40,480 bases of DNA from a virus. The stretch spans positions 1 to 40,480 of the IMG/VR virus record IMGVR_UViG_3300034407_003474, one strand, 5' to 3'. This document shows positions 31,432 through 39,484 of the stretch, in pieces (position 1 is the first letter of the stretch; the number at the start of each line of letters is the position of its first letter). The notes below the pieces were generated by a model. That model made no database searches and was not told where the DNA came from. It saw only the letters and a list, made by a program, of their open reading frames with translations. The translations under genes and the position numbers were made by a program.

Positions 31432-31955
31432 TGATCGCCACCGGCACTGCGCTTGGCCACTTCCGCCTTGATGAAGGCGTCGATCGAAGGAACGCGGTTG
31501 GCCGGGTCCGGCACAAAGTCCGGGTCAATCTCTTCTGCGAGCTTCTGACGAGACTTCCAATGCATCTCGTTCCAGTCAGCCGGAATGGCGACGGGTTGCT
31601 CTGTGGTGCGCTTGCCAACGCGCGTGGACAGTTCAATAGCCGCCCTTGAACCATCGCGAATGGCGGATTGGACATCTTCGCGCGTCATATCGCGGCGCGG
31701 ATCATAGACAGGCGCTCCTGTCTCGACCTGCGCTTTCAGCCCTTCCGGGATCGGCGGAACTTGTCCAGCCTTGACCGGGCCGGGGCGGATTTCAACTTCA
31801 ACGCCCGCGTCGCGATACGCGCTCGCAACATCAGGCCAGTCACCACAGACGATGACCTTGGTCTCATTGCCCATCGGGGCGTCGAAATAGCGTGGGTTGC
31901 GATAGACCTTCCCGGCTTCGAACCCGTCACGCTGTGCAGAGTAGATGACTTCCAT
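31428..31955 (-). CDS. Unknown protein downstream of the major capsid gene
   Basis: A 175-residue protein. It has a beta/alpha segment (TKVIVCGDWPDVASAYRDAG, then VEVEIRPGPVKAGQVPPIPE) and an acidic helical end. A strong GGAGGGAG ribosome site precedes ATG 31955; the longer frame to 31997 was not used. It overlaps the ATP-grasp gene by four bases. Adjacent to the capsid gene, it could be a head decoration or head-closure protein. No family is recognised. Confidence 0.6.
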   Translation of the reverse strand: MEVIYSAQRDGFEAGKVYRNPRYFDAPMGNETKVIVCGDWPDVASAYRDAGVEVEIRPGPVKAGQVPPIPEGLKAQVETGAPVYDPRRDMTREDVQSAIRDGSRAAIELSTRVGKRTTEQPVAIPADWNEMHWKSRQKLAEEIDPDFVPDPANRVPSIDAFIKAEVAKRSAGGDQ

Positions 31956-31976
31956 GGGACTCCCTCCCGCGACGAG

Positions 31977-32005
31977 AAGCGGCGGCACATCCCGCACCGC
32001 CGCTT
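31977..32005. terminator. 9-bp GC-rich hairpin after the major capsid gene
   Basis: AAGCGGCGG (31977-31985) pairs with CCGCCGCTT (31997-32005) around an 11-base loop. It sits between the capsid stop (32034) and the next start (31955). On the minus strand it is not followed by a T-run, so it may protect the capsid message from 3' decay or slow polymerase rather than end transcription. Confidence 0.45.
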
Positions 32006-32033
32006 TCTCTGATTGGATGGTCGGTTGACCGGC

Positions 32034-32990
32034 TTACGAGCCGGACAGGTCGATCAGGACGCCAGCCGTGGCCTTGTCGCTGGTCGCGTACTTGCGCCAG
32101 TTAGCACCGGTGCCGAGCTGCGTCTTGTTCGGGTTGGCGGGAGCGGAACTGTCCACATCCCAGCCGTAGCCCAGAAGATCGACGTTGAACGCGCCTTCCG
32201 AGCGATAGCCCAGAGCCAGGTTCTCTTGATCGTCGATATTGTAGAGGCGGAAGCCCGGAGCTTGCGACTCCGTGATCTTCGCGGCACCAGCCTGCAAGCC
32301 GAGGATGGTGTCAGCCGGAGCCTTGTCCGTGACCAGCACCGGCTTGCCCATCGTCCCCGGCGTCCCGCCGTAGACGATCACGCCGGCCTCTTCGTACAGC
32401 TTGTCGTCAATGGCATCATCGACCAGATCGAAATAGGTCGATGCATCCATGCCGAACATGGCGATGCGATTGAAGCGGTCGCCGAAGAGACGCATACCGC
32501 GGGTCAGCACCTTCTTGCCGTGCGTCGCCCATGCCGCAGTCGTGGTCATGCTGGCATTGGCACCGATGGCAGCCTCGAGCGAAGCGAACGCCGCTTCGAT
32601 CATGTAGGCCAGCGTGGCGTCAGCCGCGTCCTGGCCGATCAGATAGGCGAACTCGTCAACCGAGCGATTGCGACGCTTGAAGGCCTCTTCCGTGGTCTTG
32701 TACGGGCCGTACTTCCACGGGGTCTTCACGCCGATCATCTCGTCAGTGCCGATGGCGGAGCCTTCGACAGACGAAGACGAGTTGACATTACGGTGAGCCG
32801 CAGCGCCGCCGATTTCATAGAAAGCGTCTTTCGAGAAGTCGCCTTCGATGGCCTCAGAGGTCAGCACCAGCGCGTTTTGAGACGCAGCATTGAAGACAGC
32901 CAGATTGTCTTGAATGCGTTCCAGGTATGCGGTTTGGGCAAGGCGATTGTAGATCACCATGTCCGAATTGAGAGTGGTTTCGTCTGCCAT
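32034..32990 (-). CDS. Major capsid protein
   Basis: A 318-residue protein. The start MADETTLNSDMVIYNRLAQT, the conserved phrases KYGPYKTTEEAFKRRNRSVD, RFNRIAMFGMDASTYFDL and KPVLVTDKAPA, and a following lipid-poor beta-rich end fit a coat protein of the HK97-like fold from phages with a separate scaffold. It follows the scaffold gene directly. The gene ends in a stable hairpin, as expected for a highly made protein. Confidence 0.9.
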   Translation of the reverse strand: MADETTLNSDMVIYNRLAQTAYLERIQDNLAVFNAASQNALVLTSEAIEGDFSKDAFYEIGGAAAHRNVNSSSSVEGSAIGTDEMIGVKTPWKYGPYKTTEEAFKRRNRSVDEFAYLIGQDAADATLAYMIEAAFASLEAAIGANASMTTTAAWATHGKKVLTRGMRLFGDRFNRIAMFGMDASTYFDLVDDAIDDKLYEEAGVIVYGGTPGTMGKPVLVTDKAPADTILGLQAGAAKITESQAPGFRLYNIDDQENLALGYRSEGAFNVDLLGYGWDVDSSAPANPNKTQLGTGANWRKYATSDKATAGVLIDLSGS

Positions 32991-33001
32991 TGGGGAATCT
33001 C

Positions 33002-33808
33002 CTATTTAGGCAGCTTCAGAAACGCCGCTTGACCATGCTCCGTCTGATAATCAGACTTTTGCTTCACGGTCATTTGGCTTCGCTTGAGTTGCCCAGATCC
33101 CCCGGGACTTCCGTTGCCGGGGCGCTTCCCGCTTCCCGACGTGTCCGGCGCGTCAAAGGCGCGCTCGAACGGCGAACCCGGTCGGCGCATATCCGCCACC
33201 AAGCCCGCAATATCCATCGGCGTACCCGCGCTATCCGCGATCCGGGTATTGCCGTCCTTGTCCACGACTTCGGTGATGAACTTGCCGTCCACCTCCTTGA
33301 CGCGGGTGTGTTTCGTGATGTGCGGGAGAAGCAGCTCGACAGAGCCCTTCGCTTCCGCGATGGCCGTCGTGGCGACCTGCTCGACCAACAGGCGTTCAAC
33401 CTCGCCCGTCAACTGCCCGATGCGGTCTTCCTTGGCCTTGATCTCGGCACCGTGGCGCTCAAGAAGCTGCGACTTCGCGGCCTCGAACTTCGTGTTCGCG
33501 ATCTTGTCGGCTTCCTTCGCCGGATCGAGCGAACCCAGCTCATCCAACTGGGCCAGCGCATCGCGCGCCTTGTCCGGGTCAATATCCTTGAACTTGACGA
33601 CTTGGCGTTCCAGCGTCTCGCGCGTCGTGCGCTCCTTGCCGAGTGCCGATTTCAGCCCCTCGACATTTTCCAGGGCGAAGCCTGCGTGCGGCTCAACGTC
33701 GAGCACGAACTTGCCCTTCATGTCGCCGTCGTCTTCGATTTCCCGATAGAGCGGCTTCACGCCATCGTCGAGGCCGTCGATTGAATCAATAACTGCTTTC
33801 AGTGCCAT
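33002..33808 (-). CDS. Scaffolding protein
   Basis: A 268-residue, highly charged helical protein. YREIEDDGDMKGKFVLDVEP followed by ENVEGLKSALGKERTTRETL and a long coiled coil (about 80-160) is typical of phage head scaffolds found just before the capsid gene. The C-terminus is basic and glycine-rich, as needed to bind the inner capsid face. It directs shell assembly and leaves before DNA packaging. No separate head protease is seen in the usual place. Confidence 0.85.
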   Translation of the reverse strand: MALKAVIDSIDGLDDGVKPLYREIEDDGDMKGKFVLDVEPHAGFALENVEGLKSALGKERTTRETLERQVVKFKDIDPDKARDALAQLDELGSLDPAKEADKIANTKFEAAKSQLLERHGAEIKAKEDRIGQLTGEVERLLVEQVATTAIAEAKGSVELLLPHITKHTRVKEVDGKFITEVVDKDGNTRIADSAGTPMDIAGLVADMRRPGSPFERAFDAPDTSGSGKRPGNGSPGGSGQLKRSQMTVKQKSDYQTEHGQAAFLKLPK

Positions 33809-33858
33809 GACTGGTATCTCACTTCCCGTGATGATGGTGGGTGCGCTTCCCGCGCGGC

Positions 33859-35382
33859 TTAGGCTGCGTCCGGCGTCTCGCCAGTCGCATTGGTCGCCCC
33901 GGATGCAATGATGTCGTCATCGCCGGGGTATTCTTCCTCAAGGCCCTTCGTTTCAGCCTTGGGATCAAAATCAGCCGAGAGCTTCCCGCGCCGTTTCAGC
34001 TCACGCCAATACGTCTCACGGGTGATCTCGCCATTCTCGCGAGCCTTCGTCAGGTCCGCGAAATCGCTTTCGCCGCTGAACTCCACGGCAAAGTCGGTGT
34101 GGACATTAACTTCGGGCGATTTCGCGACTTCCATCCACTTGGCGGTCAGGACAAAAGCCCGCTCCAACGCATCCTTGAGGCCAAAGGCCCACATCTGGAC
34201 GGCGCTGGACGCCTTTTGCGATCCGAACGCTGCGGCGACCTGTGTCAGCCCTGCCGTGCCGCCCGTGAGGGGCAGGCGGCCAAGCTCTCGCATCTGCGTC
34301 TCGATTGTCTCAACTTGGCTGGCGAGAAATTGCAGGCTTGTCGCGGAAGGCTCAATCACCTCCCATGTGCCAGCCACGCCATCGCGCACGCCGCCATAAA
34401 GCACACTGTTGGGGCCGCGCTTGATCGGCCGTGGCTTCCCGTCCGCGCTGATCTCCGGCATCACGCCATTGCCAGCGAGAACCGGATAAGCCGTCATCGT
34501 CTCAGCGAACTTGAGATTGGTTTCACGCTGGTAGTGCTCAACTTGCAGGTCTGCCACGTCTTGCAGCACCGGGGAGAAGCGCCAGGACATGCCGTGGCGC
34601 CGGCCGGTGATGAACGGCACAAGGGCAATCTCACCAATGGTGATCGAGCCGGAATGATCGAGCGTCCAGACCGTCTTTGCCTCGGTCTTGCCGTTCGTCG
34701 TGACCTCGGATTCCGTCTGACGCCAGACCTCAAAGCGGGCAGGCGCATAGTCGACCACAACCCCGTCATCATCGTAAATCGGGTCACGAACCAGAACCCG
34801 GACCTGCGTGACCTCGGTCTCTTCGGTCCCGTCCCGCTCGACAACGGTTTCACGCATCCGGGCGTAGTGGATGATTTCTTTCGACCCGACCATTGCAGAG
34901 TAAACGGCCAGCATTTCCGTCGCCGGGATATGGACCCAGTACGGGCGCGCACCGGAGCGGCGAGCGGTGGGCAGGTCAGACCCCGGACGCTTCGGCGGAT
35001 AATCCACAAAAATCCAATCGATCGCGCGGGTGACGCCCCGGAAGAACGTATCCGCCGCAAAGACATTCAGGTGATTGCCCGCGCCGTCGATGTCCTCAAC
35101 AATATCTGTGAAGTCCGTGAACGCCTCCGGCTTGGCCAGGGATACTTCCTTGGTGAACGGCTTCGCGCTCAGATTCTCGCCAATGTCCCGAAAGATGTTC
35201 GTGAACTTGGCGGTCTTGCGGCGGTACTCATAGTCATCATCGGACTCGCCGGGGAATTGCGGCAGATAGGTCTTGCCAGCCGCCCGCATCGCCTTCGTAC
35301 CGGCCATCATGGTTTCAACCACATCCCAGTAACCGGACATGGCTGTGTAATCGCCGGAGACGGCGAGCATATCGTCAGTCAT
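33859..35382 (-). CDS. Portal protein (DUF4055-type)
   Basis: A 507-residue protein. YEYRRKTAKFTNIFRDIGEN, FRGVTRAIDWIFVDYPPKRP, ALVPFITGRRHGMSWRFSPV and LQFLASQVETIETQMRELGR follow the order seen in DUF4055 portal proteins. It forms the ring at one head vertex through which DNA is packaged. It sits between the large terminase and the scaffold gene, the expected place. The C-terminal end is glutamate-rich. Confidence 0.87.
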   Translation of the reverse strand: MTDDMLAVSGDYTAMSGYWDVVETMMAGTKAMRAAGKTYLPQFPGESDDDYEYRRKTAKFTNIFRDIGENLSAKPFTKEVSLAKPEAFTDFTDIVEDIDGAGNHLNVFAADTFFRGVTRAIDWIFVDYPPKRPGSDLPTARRSGARPYWVHIPATEMLAVYSAMVGSKEIIHYARMRETVVERDGTEETEVTQVRVLVRDPIYDDDGVVVDYAPARFEVWRQTESEVTTNGKTEAKTVWTLDHSGSITIGEIALVPFITGRRHGMSWRFSPVLQDVADLQVEHYQRETNLKFAETMTAYPVLAGNGVMPEISADGKPRPIKRGPNSVLYGGVRDGVAGTWEVIEPSATSLQFLASQVETIETQMRELGRLPLTGGTAGLTQVAAAFGSQKASSAVQMWAFGLKDALERAFVLTAKWMEVAKSPEVNVHTDFAVEFSGESDFADLTKARENGEITRETYWRELKRRGKLSADFDPKAETKGLEEEYPGDDDIIASGATNATGETPDAA

Positions 35383-35393
35383 CGGAGATCCTG

Positions 35394-36857
35394 TCAGTTC
35401 CAGCCGGATGAACCGGAGAGCGGGGGCGCGTCAGGCTTCGTCAGCGCATTGAACGCGCCGGAAAGCACATCGACCTGGTCGTCATGAGCGCCAGCGGGGA
35501 AAACGCACACCTCATCAAGGAATGCGTCATTCCACGCGCCCTTGACCAGTTTCACGTTTCCAGCTTCGGCTTGAGCGCTGACAGGCGTTGCCCGCCAATC
35601 CTTCTTGCCCTTGGTCAGTTCACGTTCGATCCGGGCGTCATACCCGGCCAAGAGCTTCACAATGCGTTGGGGCCAAGCGCCGCCCGTGGCGACCTCGGCA
35701 GGCAGGCGCTGGGCAACTTCCCGGCCATCCTGCGAGGCTGTGTTCTGAATCAATCTCTCAACGCCATCGGGCGAGAGCCGATCCCTGATCACATGCTCGA
35801 CATAGTAGACGCCGCCGACCTTCTTCATGCGAAGCCCTGCGGTATAATCCGGGTCACTGCCCTGCTTGGCTTGCGTCAACGCCAAATCCCACACCCGCAC
35901 GGATCGTCCACCAGCCGGTGCAGCGGGGACAATCTCGAACCATGCCCGCTTGAACATGCCACCTTCACGCGGCGCCGGACGTTGCTGGAACTGGCCGGCC
36001 GTCGCGTAAGACCCCATCACCCGCTTGTCGCGCTCCACGACCTCTCGGGAGAAACGCTCAGGAAAGAGCAATTCACCGTCTTGCGTGCGCGGATCCGTGA
36101 AGCCTATCGATGTGCGGCAAGCCCGATCAGGCTCGAACTCCATCGGCAGCATCAGGTGTTCATACCCAAGTTCACGGGACAGGATCAGGCCGGACACATC
36201 CTTTTCGTGCAGGCGCTGCATGATGACCACGATGGCCGACCTGTCCGGATTGTTCAGGCGCGTCGTAATGGCCTCAGCAAATGTCGTATTGATCGCGTCC
36301 CGCTTTGTGTCTGACGAGGCGTCATCAACGCTCATCGGGTCATCGATCACAAACCGGTCACCGCGAACACCGGTTGTCCCGGTAAATGCGATGGCCTGTC
36401 GAAAGCCGGTCGCGGTCGTCTCAAACTTCTTTTTCTCGTTCTGGTCACTCACGAGCTGGACGGCATCGCCCCACAGCTCCTGATACCAGTCCGACTTGAT
36501 CAGGTTCCGGCATCGCCGGTTGTCCCTGATCGCCAGCGTCTCCGAGTGCGAGGCCGCGACAATGCGTGTATGCGGGCGCCCCTGCGGTCCCATCTCCCAA
36601 GCAGGCCAGAACACAGCCGTCATGAGTGACTTCATGGTGCCGGGCGGCACGTTGATCAGCAGCCGGGTTATCTCGCCTCGACTGATCGCCTCCAGGTGCT
36701 CGGCAATCGCATCAATATGCCAGCCATGCACATAAGGTTGCCCCGGTTCGACAACATGCCATGCACACCGCACGAACTCCGCAAGCGACCTACGACACGC
36801 CTCCCGCTCAATTGCCTGCCAGTCAGCCTTCGTCAGCGTCAGACTTGCGGCGGGCAT
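35394..36857 (-). CDS. Terminase large subunit
   Basis: A 487-residue protein. The ATPase domain shows Walker A PPGTMKS (71-77, preceded by LLINV) and Walker B RFVIDDP (168-174). The nuclease domain shows VRVWDLALTQAKQGSDPDYT and, near the C-terminus, AGAHDDQVDVLSGAFNAL with the metal-binding acids. It drives DNA into the head and cuts the concatemer. Its start overlaps the small terminase gene by 35 bases. Confidence 0.95.
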   Translation of the reverse strand: MPAASLTLTKADWQAIEREACRRSLAEFVRCAWHVVEPGQPYVHGWHIDAIAEHLEAISRGEITRLLINVPPGTMKSLMTAVFWPAWEMGPQGRPHTRIVAASHSETLAIRDNRRCRNLIKSDWYQELWGDAVQLVSDQNEKKKFETTATGFRQAIAFTGTTGVRGDRFVIDDPMSVDDASSDTKRDAINTTFAEAITTRLNNPDRSAIVVIMQRLHEKDVSGLILSRELGYEHLMLPMEFEPDRACRTSIGFTDPRTQDGELLFPERFSREVVERDKRVMGSYATAGQFQQRPAPREGGMFKRAWFEIVPAAPAGGRSVRVWDLALTQAKQGSDPDYTAGLRMKKVGGVYYVEHVIRDRLSPDGVERLIQNTASQDGREVAQRLPAEVATGGAWPQRIVKLLAGYDARIERELTKGKKDWRATPVSAQAEAGNVKLVKGAWNDAFLDEVCVFPAGAHDDQVDVLSGAFNALTKPDAPPLSGSSGWN

Positions 36858-37314
36858 CCATCAGCTCCTTGAGCGCGGTATCTGACAGGCGGGACGCATC
36901 AACAGCCGGGGACATCGAGCCATCAGGGCTGCGGTGGTCGATCTCTTGCTTGTCGCGCCAATTCTCAGGGTCGCGGTTCTTCAGCCAGAAGATCGCCGCT
37001 GTCGTGTCGGGCGCATATCGCTTCTGGACGGGCGTAAGCGTGACCTGCCCCTGATAGTTGGACACATGCATGTCAGGATGCTCGTACCCGATGGCGCGCT
37101 CATACAGGCTGCGCTCAACACGGGCGTCGGCTTCCTGCTTCCATTCCTTTAGGGCGTCGCAAAACTTCTGGTCTTGCGCCTTCCAGCGATACCAGGTCGC
37201 GCGGTCCACTTCGAAGAATGCGGCCATCTCCTCGTCGGTCCATCCCTTCCGTGCTAGGCGCTCTACCTGCTTGAGATCGAGGCTGGACTTTTTCGAGGGG
37301 CGCCCACCAGCCAT
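36823..37314 (-). CDS. Terminase small subunit
   Basis: A 163-residue protein. Residues about 12-50 form a helix-turn-helix (VERLARKGWTDEEMAAFFEV then DRATWYRWKAQD), followed by oligomerisation helices and the conserved DTTAAIFWLKNRDPENWRD. It recognises the packaging site and controls the large subunit. GGAGGGTGAG precedes ATG 37314. Confidence 0.9.
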   Translation of the reverse strand: MAGGRPSKKSSLDLKQVERLARKGWTDEEMAAFFEVDRATWYRWKAQDQKFCDALKEWKQEADARVERSLYERAIGYEHPDMHVSNYQGQVTLTPVQKRYAPDTTAAIFWLKNRDPENWRDKQEIDHRSPDGSMSPAVDASRLSDTALKELMDARRKSDADEG

Positions 37315-37318
37315 CAGC

Positions 37319-37435
37319 TCACCCTCCGGACTGTGTCATCACCCATACGGCACCACATGGAGCGCCAAGGGCAAAAGCTGCCAGCATTCCAGCAGTGAGA
37401 ATTGATGCGGTGATGGTGTGTTCGCGATCGGTCAT
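37319..37435 (-). CDS. 38-residue hydrophobic peptide
   Basis: Too short for most gene callers: MTDREHTITASILTAGMLAA and on, a single hydrophobic stretch (about 9-33) with a charged start. Its stop TGA lies four bases before the small terminase ATG, and it shares the small terminase ribosome site region. It may be a small membrane protein or only a translated leader. Confidence 0.4.
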   Translation of the reverse strand: MTDREHTITASILTAGMLAAFALGAPCGAVWVMTQSGG

Positions 37436-37436
37436 G

Positions 37437-37634
37437 TCAGATAGTCTCAGTACCGGTCGGAACCGCGACAACCTTGAAACCATAGCGCCCGATGGTATTG
37501 GCGACGAACCGGGCGAACCGGTCCATGTGATCTTGGGTCATGAAGGGAGCCATGATGACGAGAAGCGCCTTGACCGCGCCGATGTAGGCAGGAACCCACC
37601 AGGATTGCCGGGCCTGAAGCTGCAAATTGGTCAT
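37437..37634 (-). CDS. Small protein with one hydrophobic segment
   Basis: A 65-residue protein. WWVPAYIGAVKALLVIMAPF is a likely membrane helix, followed by an amphipathic basic part (HMDRFARFVANTIGRYGFKV). It belongs to a run of three tiny genes between the tRNA and the terminase. No family is recognised. Confidence 0.5.
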   Translation of the reverse strand: MTNLQLQARQSWWVPAYIGAVKALLVIMAPFMTQDHMDRFARFVANTIGRYGFKVVAVPTGTETI

Positions 37635-37635
37635 G

Positions 37636-37845
37636 TCAGGACTCGCTTTCCATGATGATGGTCGCCTCGAACTCTGCTTCCAGGTGAGGCGTGCCGTCCG
37701 GGTCGATCCATGCTGCCGCTGCGATGGCTCCCGAAGCCTTGGCCCGGTCGAGCATGGCCCCCAGCATTTCGATCTGGGTGATCTGGCCGCCGGTGAGGCC
37801 GAATGACTGGCTCATGATGCTTTCGGGCAGGGTTGGCTTGGTCAT
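37636..37845 (-). CDS. Small acidic protein next to the tRNA
   Basis: A 69-residue protein starting MTKPTLPESIMSQSFGLTGG, followed by a helical and then a beta-like segment (AAWIDPDGTPHLEAEFEATI). GGAGGG lies four bases before ATG 37845, and the gene begins 21 bases after the 3' end of the tRNA gene. No family is recognised. Confidence 0.55.
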   Translation of the reverse strand: MTKPTLPESIMSQSFGLTGGQITQIEMLGAMLDRAKASGAIAAAAWIDPDGTPHLEAEFEATIIMESES

Positions 37846-37865
37846 TTTCCCTCCGGCTCGGTTTA

Positions 37866-37942
37866 TGGCCACCCCACGAGGGGTCGAACCCCGAACCTCC
37901 AGATTCGAAGTCTGGCGCTCTATCCAGTTGAGCTACGGGGTG
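37866..37942 (-). tRNA. tRNA-Arg (anticodon UCG)
   Basis: A 77-nt minus-strand gene with complete cloverleaf: acceptor CACCCCG/TGGGGTG (7 bp, one G-T), TA, D-arm GCTC/GAGC, anticodon stem CCAGA/TCTGG with loop CTTCGAA (anticodon TCG, codon CGA), five-base variable loop, T-arm CGGGG/CCTCG with loop TTCGACC, discriminator G and an encoded CCA. It is inside the phage late transcript, so it is a phage tRNA released by host RNases. Confidence 0.93.
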
Positions 37943-38325
37943 GCGACCATATTGCCAGCGTCGGCAAAAAGGTGCGGCCAAGTCGGGACCGCAAACCCCA
38001 TCCGCCGCGCCTAGCACAGCGACTACCTGTGCAACTGATCCCTAGGACGCTCGACCAATGGGGCCACTGTAGCAACCCTTCCTCCGGCCCTCGGTTCAAG
38101 GATTGTCAGAGTGAGTGTGACCGGGGAAGGGTGTTTGGACACGACAAAGCGCCCGACCCGTCAATGGGCTAGGCGCTTGCCTATCGACTTCCAGTGCGCC
38201 GCTCGGCTGACAGGTGCCTCGGCAGTCCTGCCGTGAGTGCTGCGGATCGGTTCCACTGGGGCGGGTCGAACCCGCCATATCTGGTGTCAATCTACGCCTG
38301 ATCTGGGGGCAGGGTCAATATCTAG
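37943..38325 (-). promoter_or_regulatory. Structured non-coding leader between antiterminator gene and tRNA
   Basis: No gene is visible in these 383 bases. Stems seen include 38147-38153/38172-38178 with an inner pair; 38014-38019/38027-38032 with a 7-base loop, itself flanked by CCTA/TAGG; and 38262-38267 region/38272-38277 (GGCGGG/CCCGCC). The stretch follows the NusG-like gene and precedes all structural genes, so it is the natural place for a late promoter, a pause site or an RNA signal loaded by the antiterminator. No promoter stood out. Confidence 0.4.
38147..38178. terminator. Hairpin in the late leader
   Basis: On the minus strand AAGCGCC pairs with GGCGCTT, with an inner GCCC/GGGT pair, followed by TGTCGTGT. 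The tail is only weakly T-rich, so it may be a terminator that antitermination overcomes or a recognition hairpin. Confidence 0.4.
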
Positions 38326-38907
38326 TTACGCGGCTTTCGGCTCGAGGTCCATGTCTTCCACGGAGACGGGAATATCGACCTCCTTTCCAAGCAGATCACG
38401 CTTGAAGTGGGCCACACCGTCCGCGATCTCCCGAATGGTCAATACCTCGCCCGCAAGAATGCCATCCGTGATGCGCACGCGCTCGCCCGGCTGGAAGCGC
38501 TCAAGATCGGCCGGCGCTTCATCGTGGAGCTCGAAGAGTGGCGTTGTCGCCGCCTTCATGACCTGCTGGATGTCATCGGCGTTGATCACCCGCGGAAAGC
38601 CCGTGGACGGGTTCGCAAGGCACCCGATGATCAGATGGATCTCGGAGAGCCGATACCAGTCAAGACGGTTTGCCCCCTCACCCACAAAGACGATGGATTT
38701 GTACGCCGGGAATTGGGTCTTCTTCGGCTCGGCATATCGGCTTTTCTTGCGCCAGCGCCATTCAGAGGGAACAAAGGCCGTGATGCCCATGTCCGAAAGA
38801 ACCCGTTGCAACCGATACTCGCCCTGCGGACGGGCTTTCAGGGCGTACCAGGTCAGCCGACCGGCTTGCTCTCGCTCTTTGCGGGTGAGCTTGCGGAATT
38901 GCGTCAT
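38326..38907 (-). CDS. NusG-like transcription antiterminator
   Basis: A 193-residue protein. Residues about 18-118 form an NGN-like domain (RLTWYALKARPQGEYRLQRV, LSDMGITAFVPSEWRWRKK, SIVFVGEGANRLDWYRL). Residues about 137-165 form a KOW motif (FQPGERVRITDGILAGEVLT). NusG and its paralogues RfaH and LoaP bind the polymerase clamp and suppress pausing and termination. The start at ATG 38907 overlaps the upstream stop (ATGA). Its place directly before the late operon, which has several internal terminators, suggests a phage-specific late antiterminator with the same role as lambda Q. Confidence 0.82.
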   Translation of the reverse strand: MTQFRKLTRKEREQAGRLTWYALKARPQGEYRLQRVLSDMGITAFVPSEWRWRKKSRYAEPKKTQFPAYKSIVFVGEGANRLDWYRLSEIHLIIGCLANPSTGFPRVINADDIQQVMKAATTPLFELHDEAPADLERFQPGERVRITDGILAGEVLTIREIADGVAHFKRDLLGKEVDIPVSVEDMDLEPKAA

Positions 38908-39278
38908 TGTCCGGTCTCCGTGTTGGGGTTGGGGTCCGCTTCGTAGTCTGCTAAAGACAGCGCGATCTCCGCGTCGAGAAGGTCCCGTAAGCGCTCGACG
39001 TTCCCGTCTGTCAGGATGGTGTCGGCCCAATGGCAGTCTTGAGCGCCAAATACGAACCTGATAGCCACCCAAATTCGCCTGTGCAGAGGCAAGAAGCGGC
39101 CCATCTGAACCTGCACATACACCGTCGGCCACGGGTAGCCGCCAAGTGGGAAAAGTGCGCTCTCCCGCGTGACCCTGATGACGTGCTCAGCGTCATCACA
39201 AGCGCACTCAAAATACTCCCGGACCGCAGTCTGCGAGGACCGGAGCGAGCCTTGCGAGCCACCACATTCATTCGTCAT
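38904..39278 (-). CDS. Conserved small phage protein, unknown function
   Basis: A 124-residue protein. REYFECACDDAEHVIRVTRE near the start and RRIWVAIRFVFGAQDCHWAD in the middle match a pattern I have seen in phages ('F.C.C...eH', then 'riw.aikyvFG'), without a known role. The cysteine/histidine start might bind metal. It overlaps both neighbours by four bases in the pre-late operon. Confidence 0.65.
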   Translation of the reverse strand: MTNECGGSQGSLRSSQTAVREYFECACDDAEHVIRVTRESALFPLGGYPWPTVYVQVQMGRFLPLHRRIWVAIRFVFGAQDCHWADTILTDGNVERLRDLLDAEIALSLADYEADPNPNTETGQ

Positions 39279-39484
39279 GACGAGGCCCTCTCGCTAAACC
39301 AGTCACGGACATGCTGCGGTGTCTCGAACGTCCGGCGCTCTATGCGCCCCCCATGTGTGTCATTGGCCGACCAGCGACCATTCATTAAAGCGATGGCAAA
39401 CCCGACAATTTCACCGGTCGGATCAAACACCCGCCATGAATCTCGGTCGCATTTTTCCGTCGTGTATCCACATTCATTCGCCAT
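39275..39484 (-). CDS. Small phage protein, unknown function
   Basis: A 69-residue protein (ANECGYTTEKCDRDSWRVFD, then FAIALMNGRWSANDTHGGR). ATG 39484 overlaps the stop upstream; a GTG at 39487 is the alternative. No family is recognised. Confidence 0.55.
   Translation of the reverse strand: MANECGYTTEKCDRDSWRVFDPTGEIVGFAIALMNGRWSANDTHGGRIERRTFETPQHVRDWFSERASS

Noticed and set aside
37631-38017. Minus-strand frame crossing the tRNA-Arg
   Set aside because: It runs through the tRNA and a non-coding stretch; the smaller gene at 37636-37845 has a proper ribosome site.
38255-38290. T-arm-like palindrome GGCGGG/CCCGCC with TCGAA loop
   Set aside because: No D-arm or anticodon arm can be placed around it, so it is treated as a hairpin in the late leader, not a tRNA.
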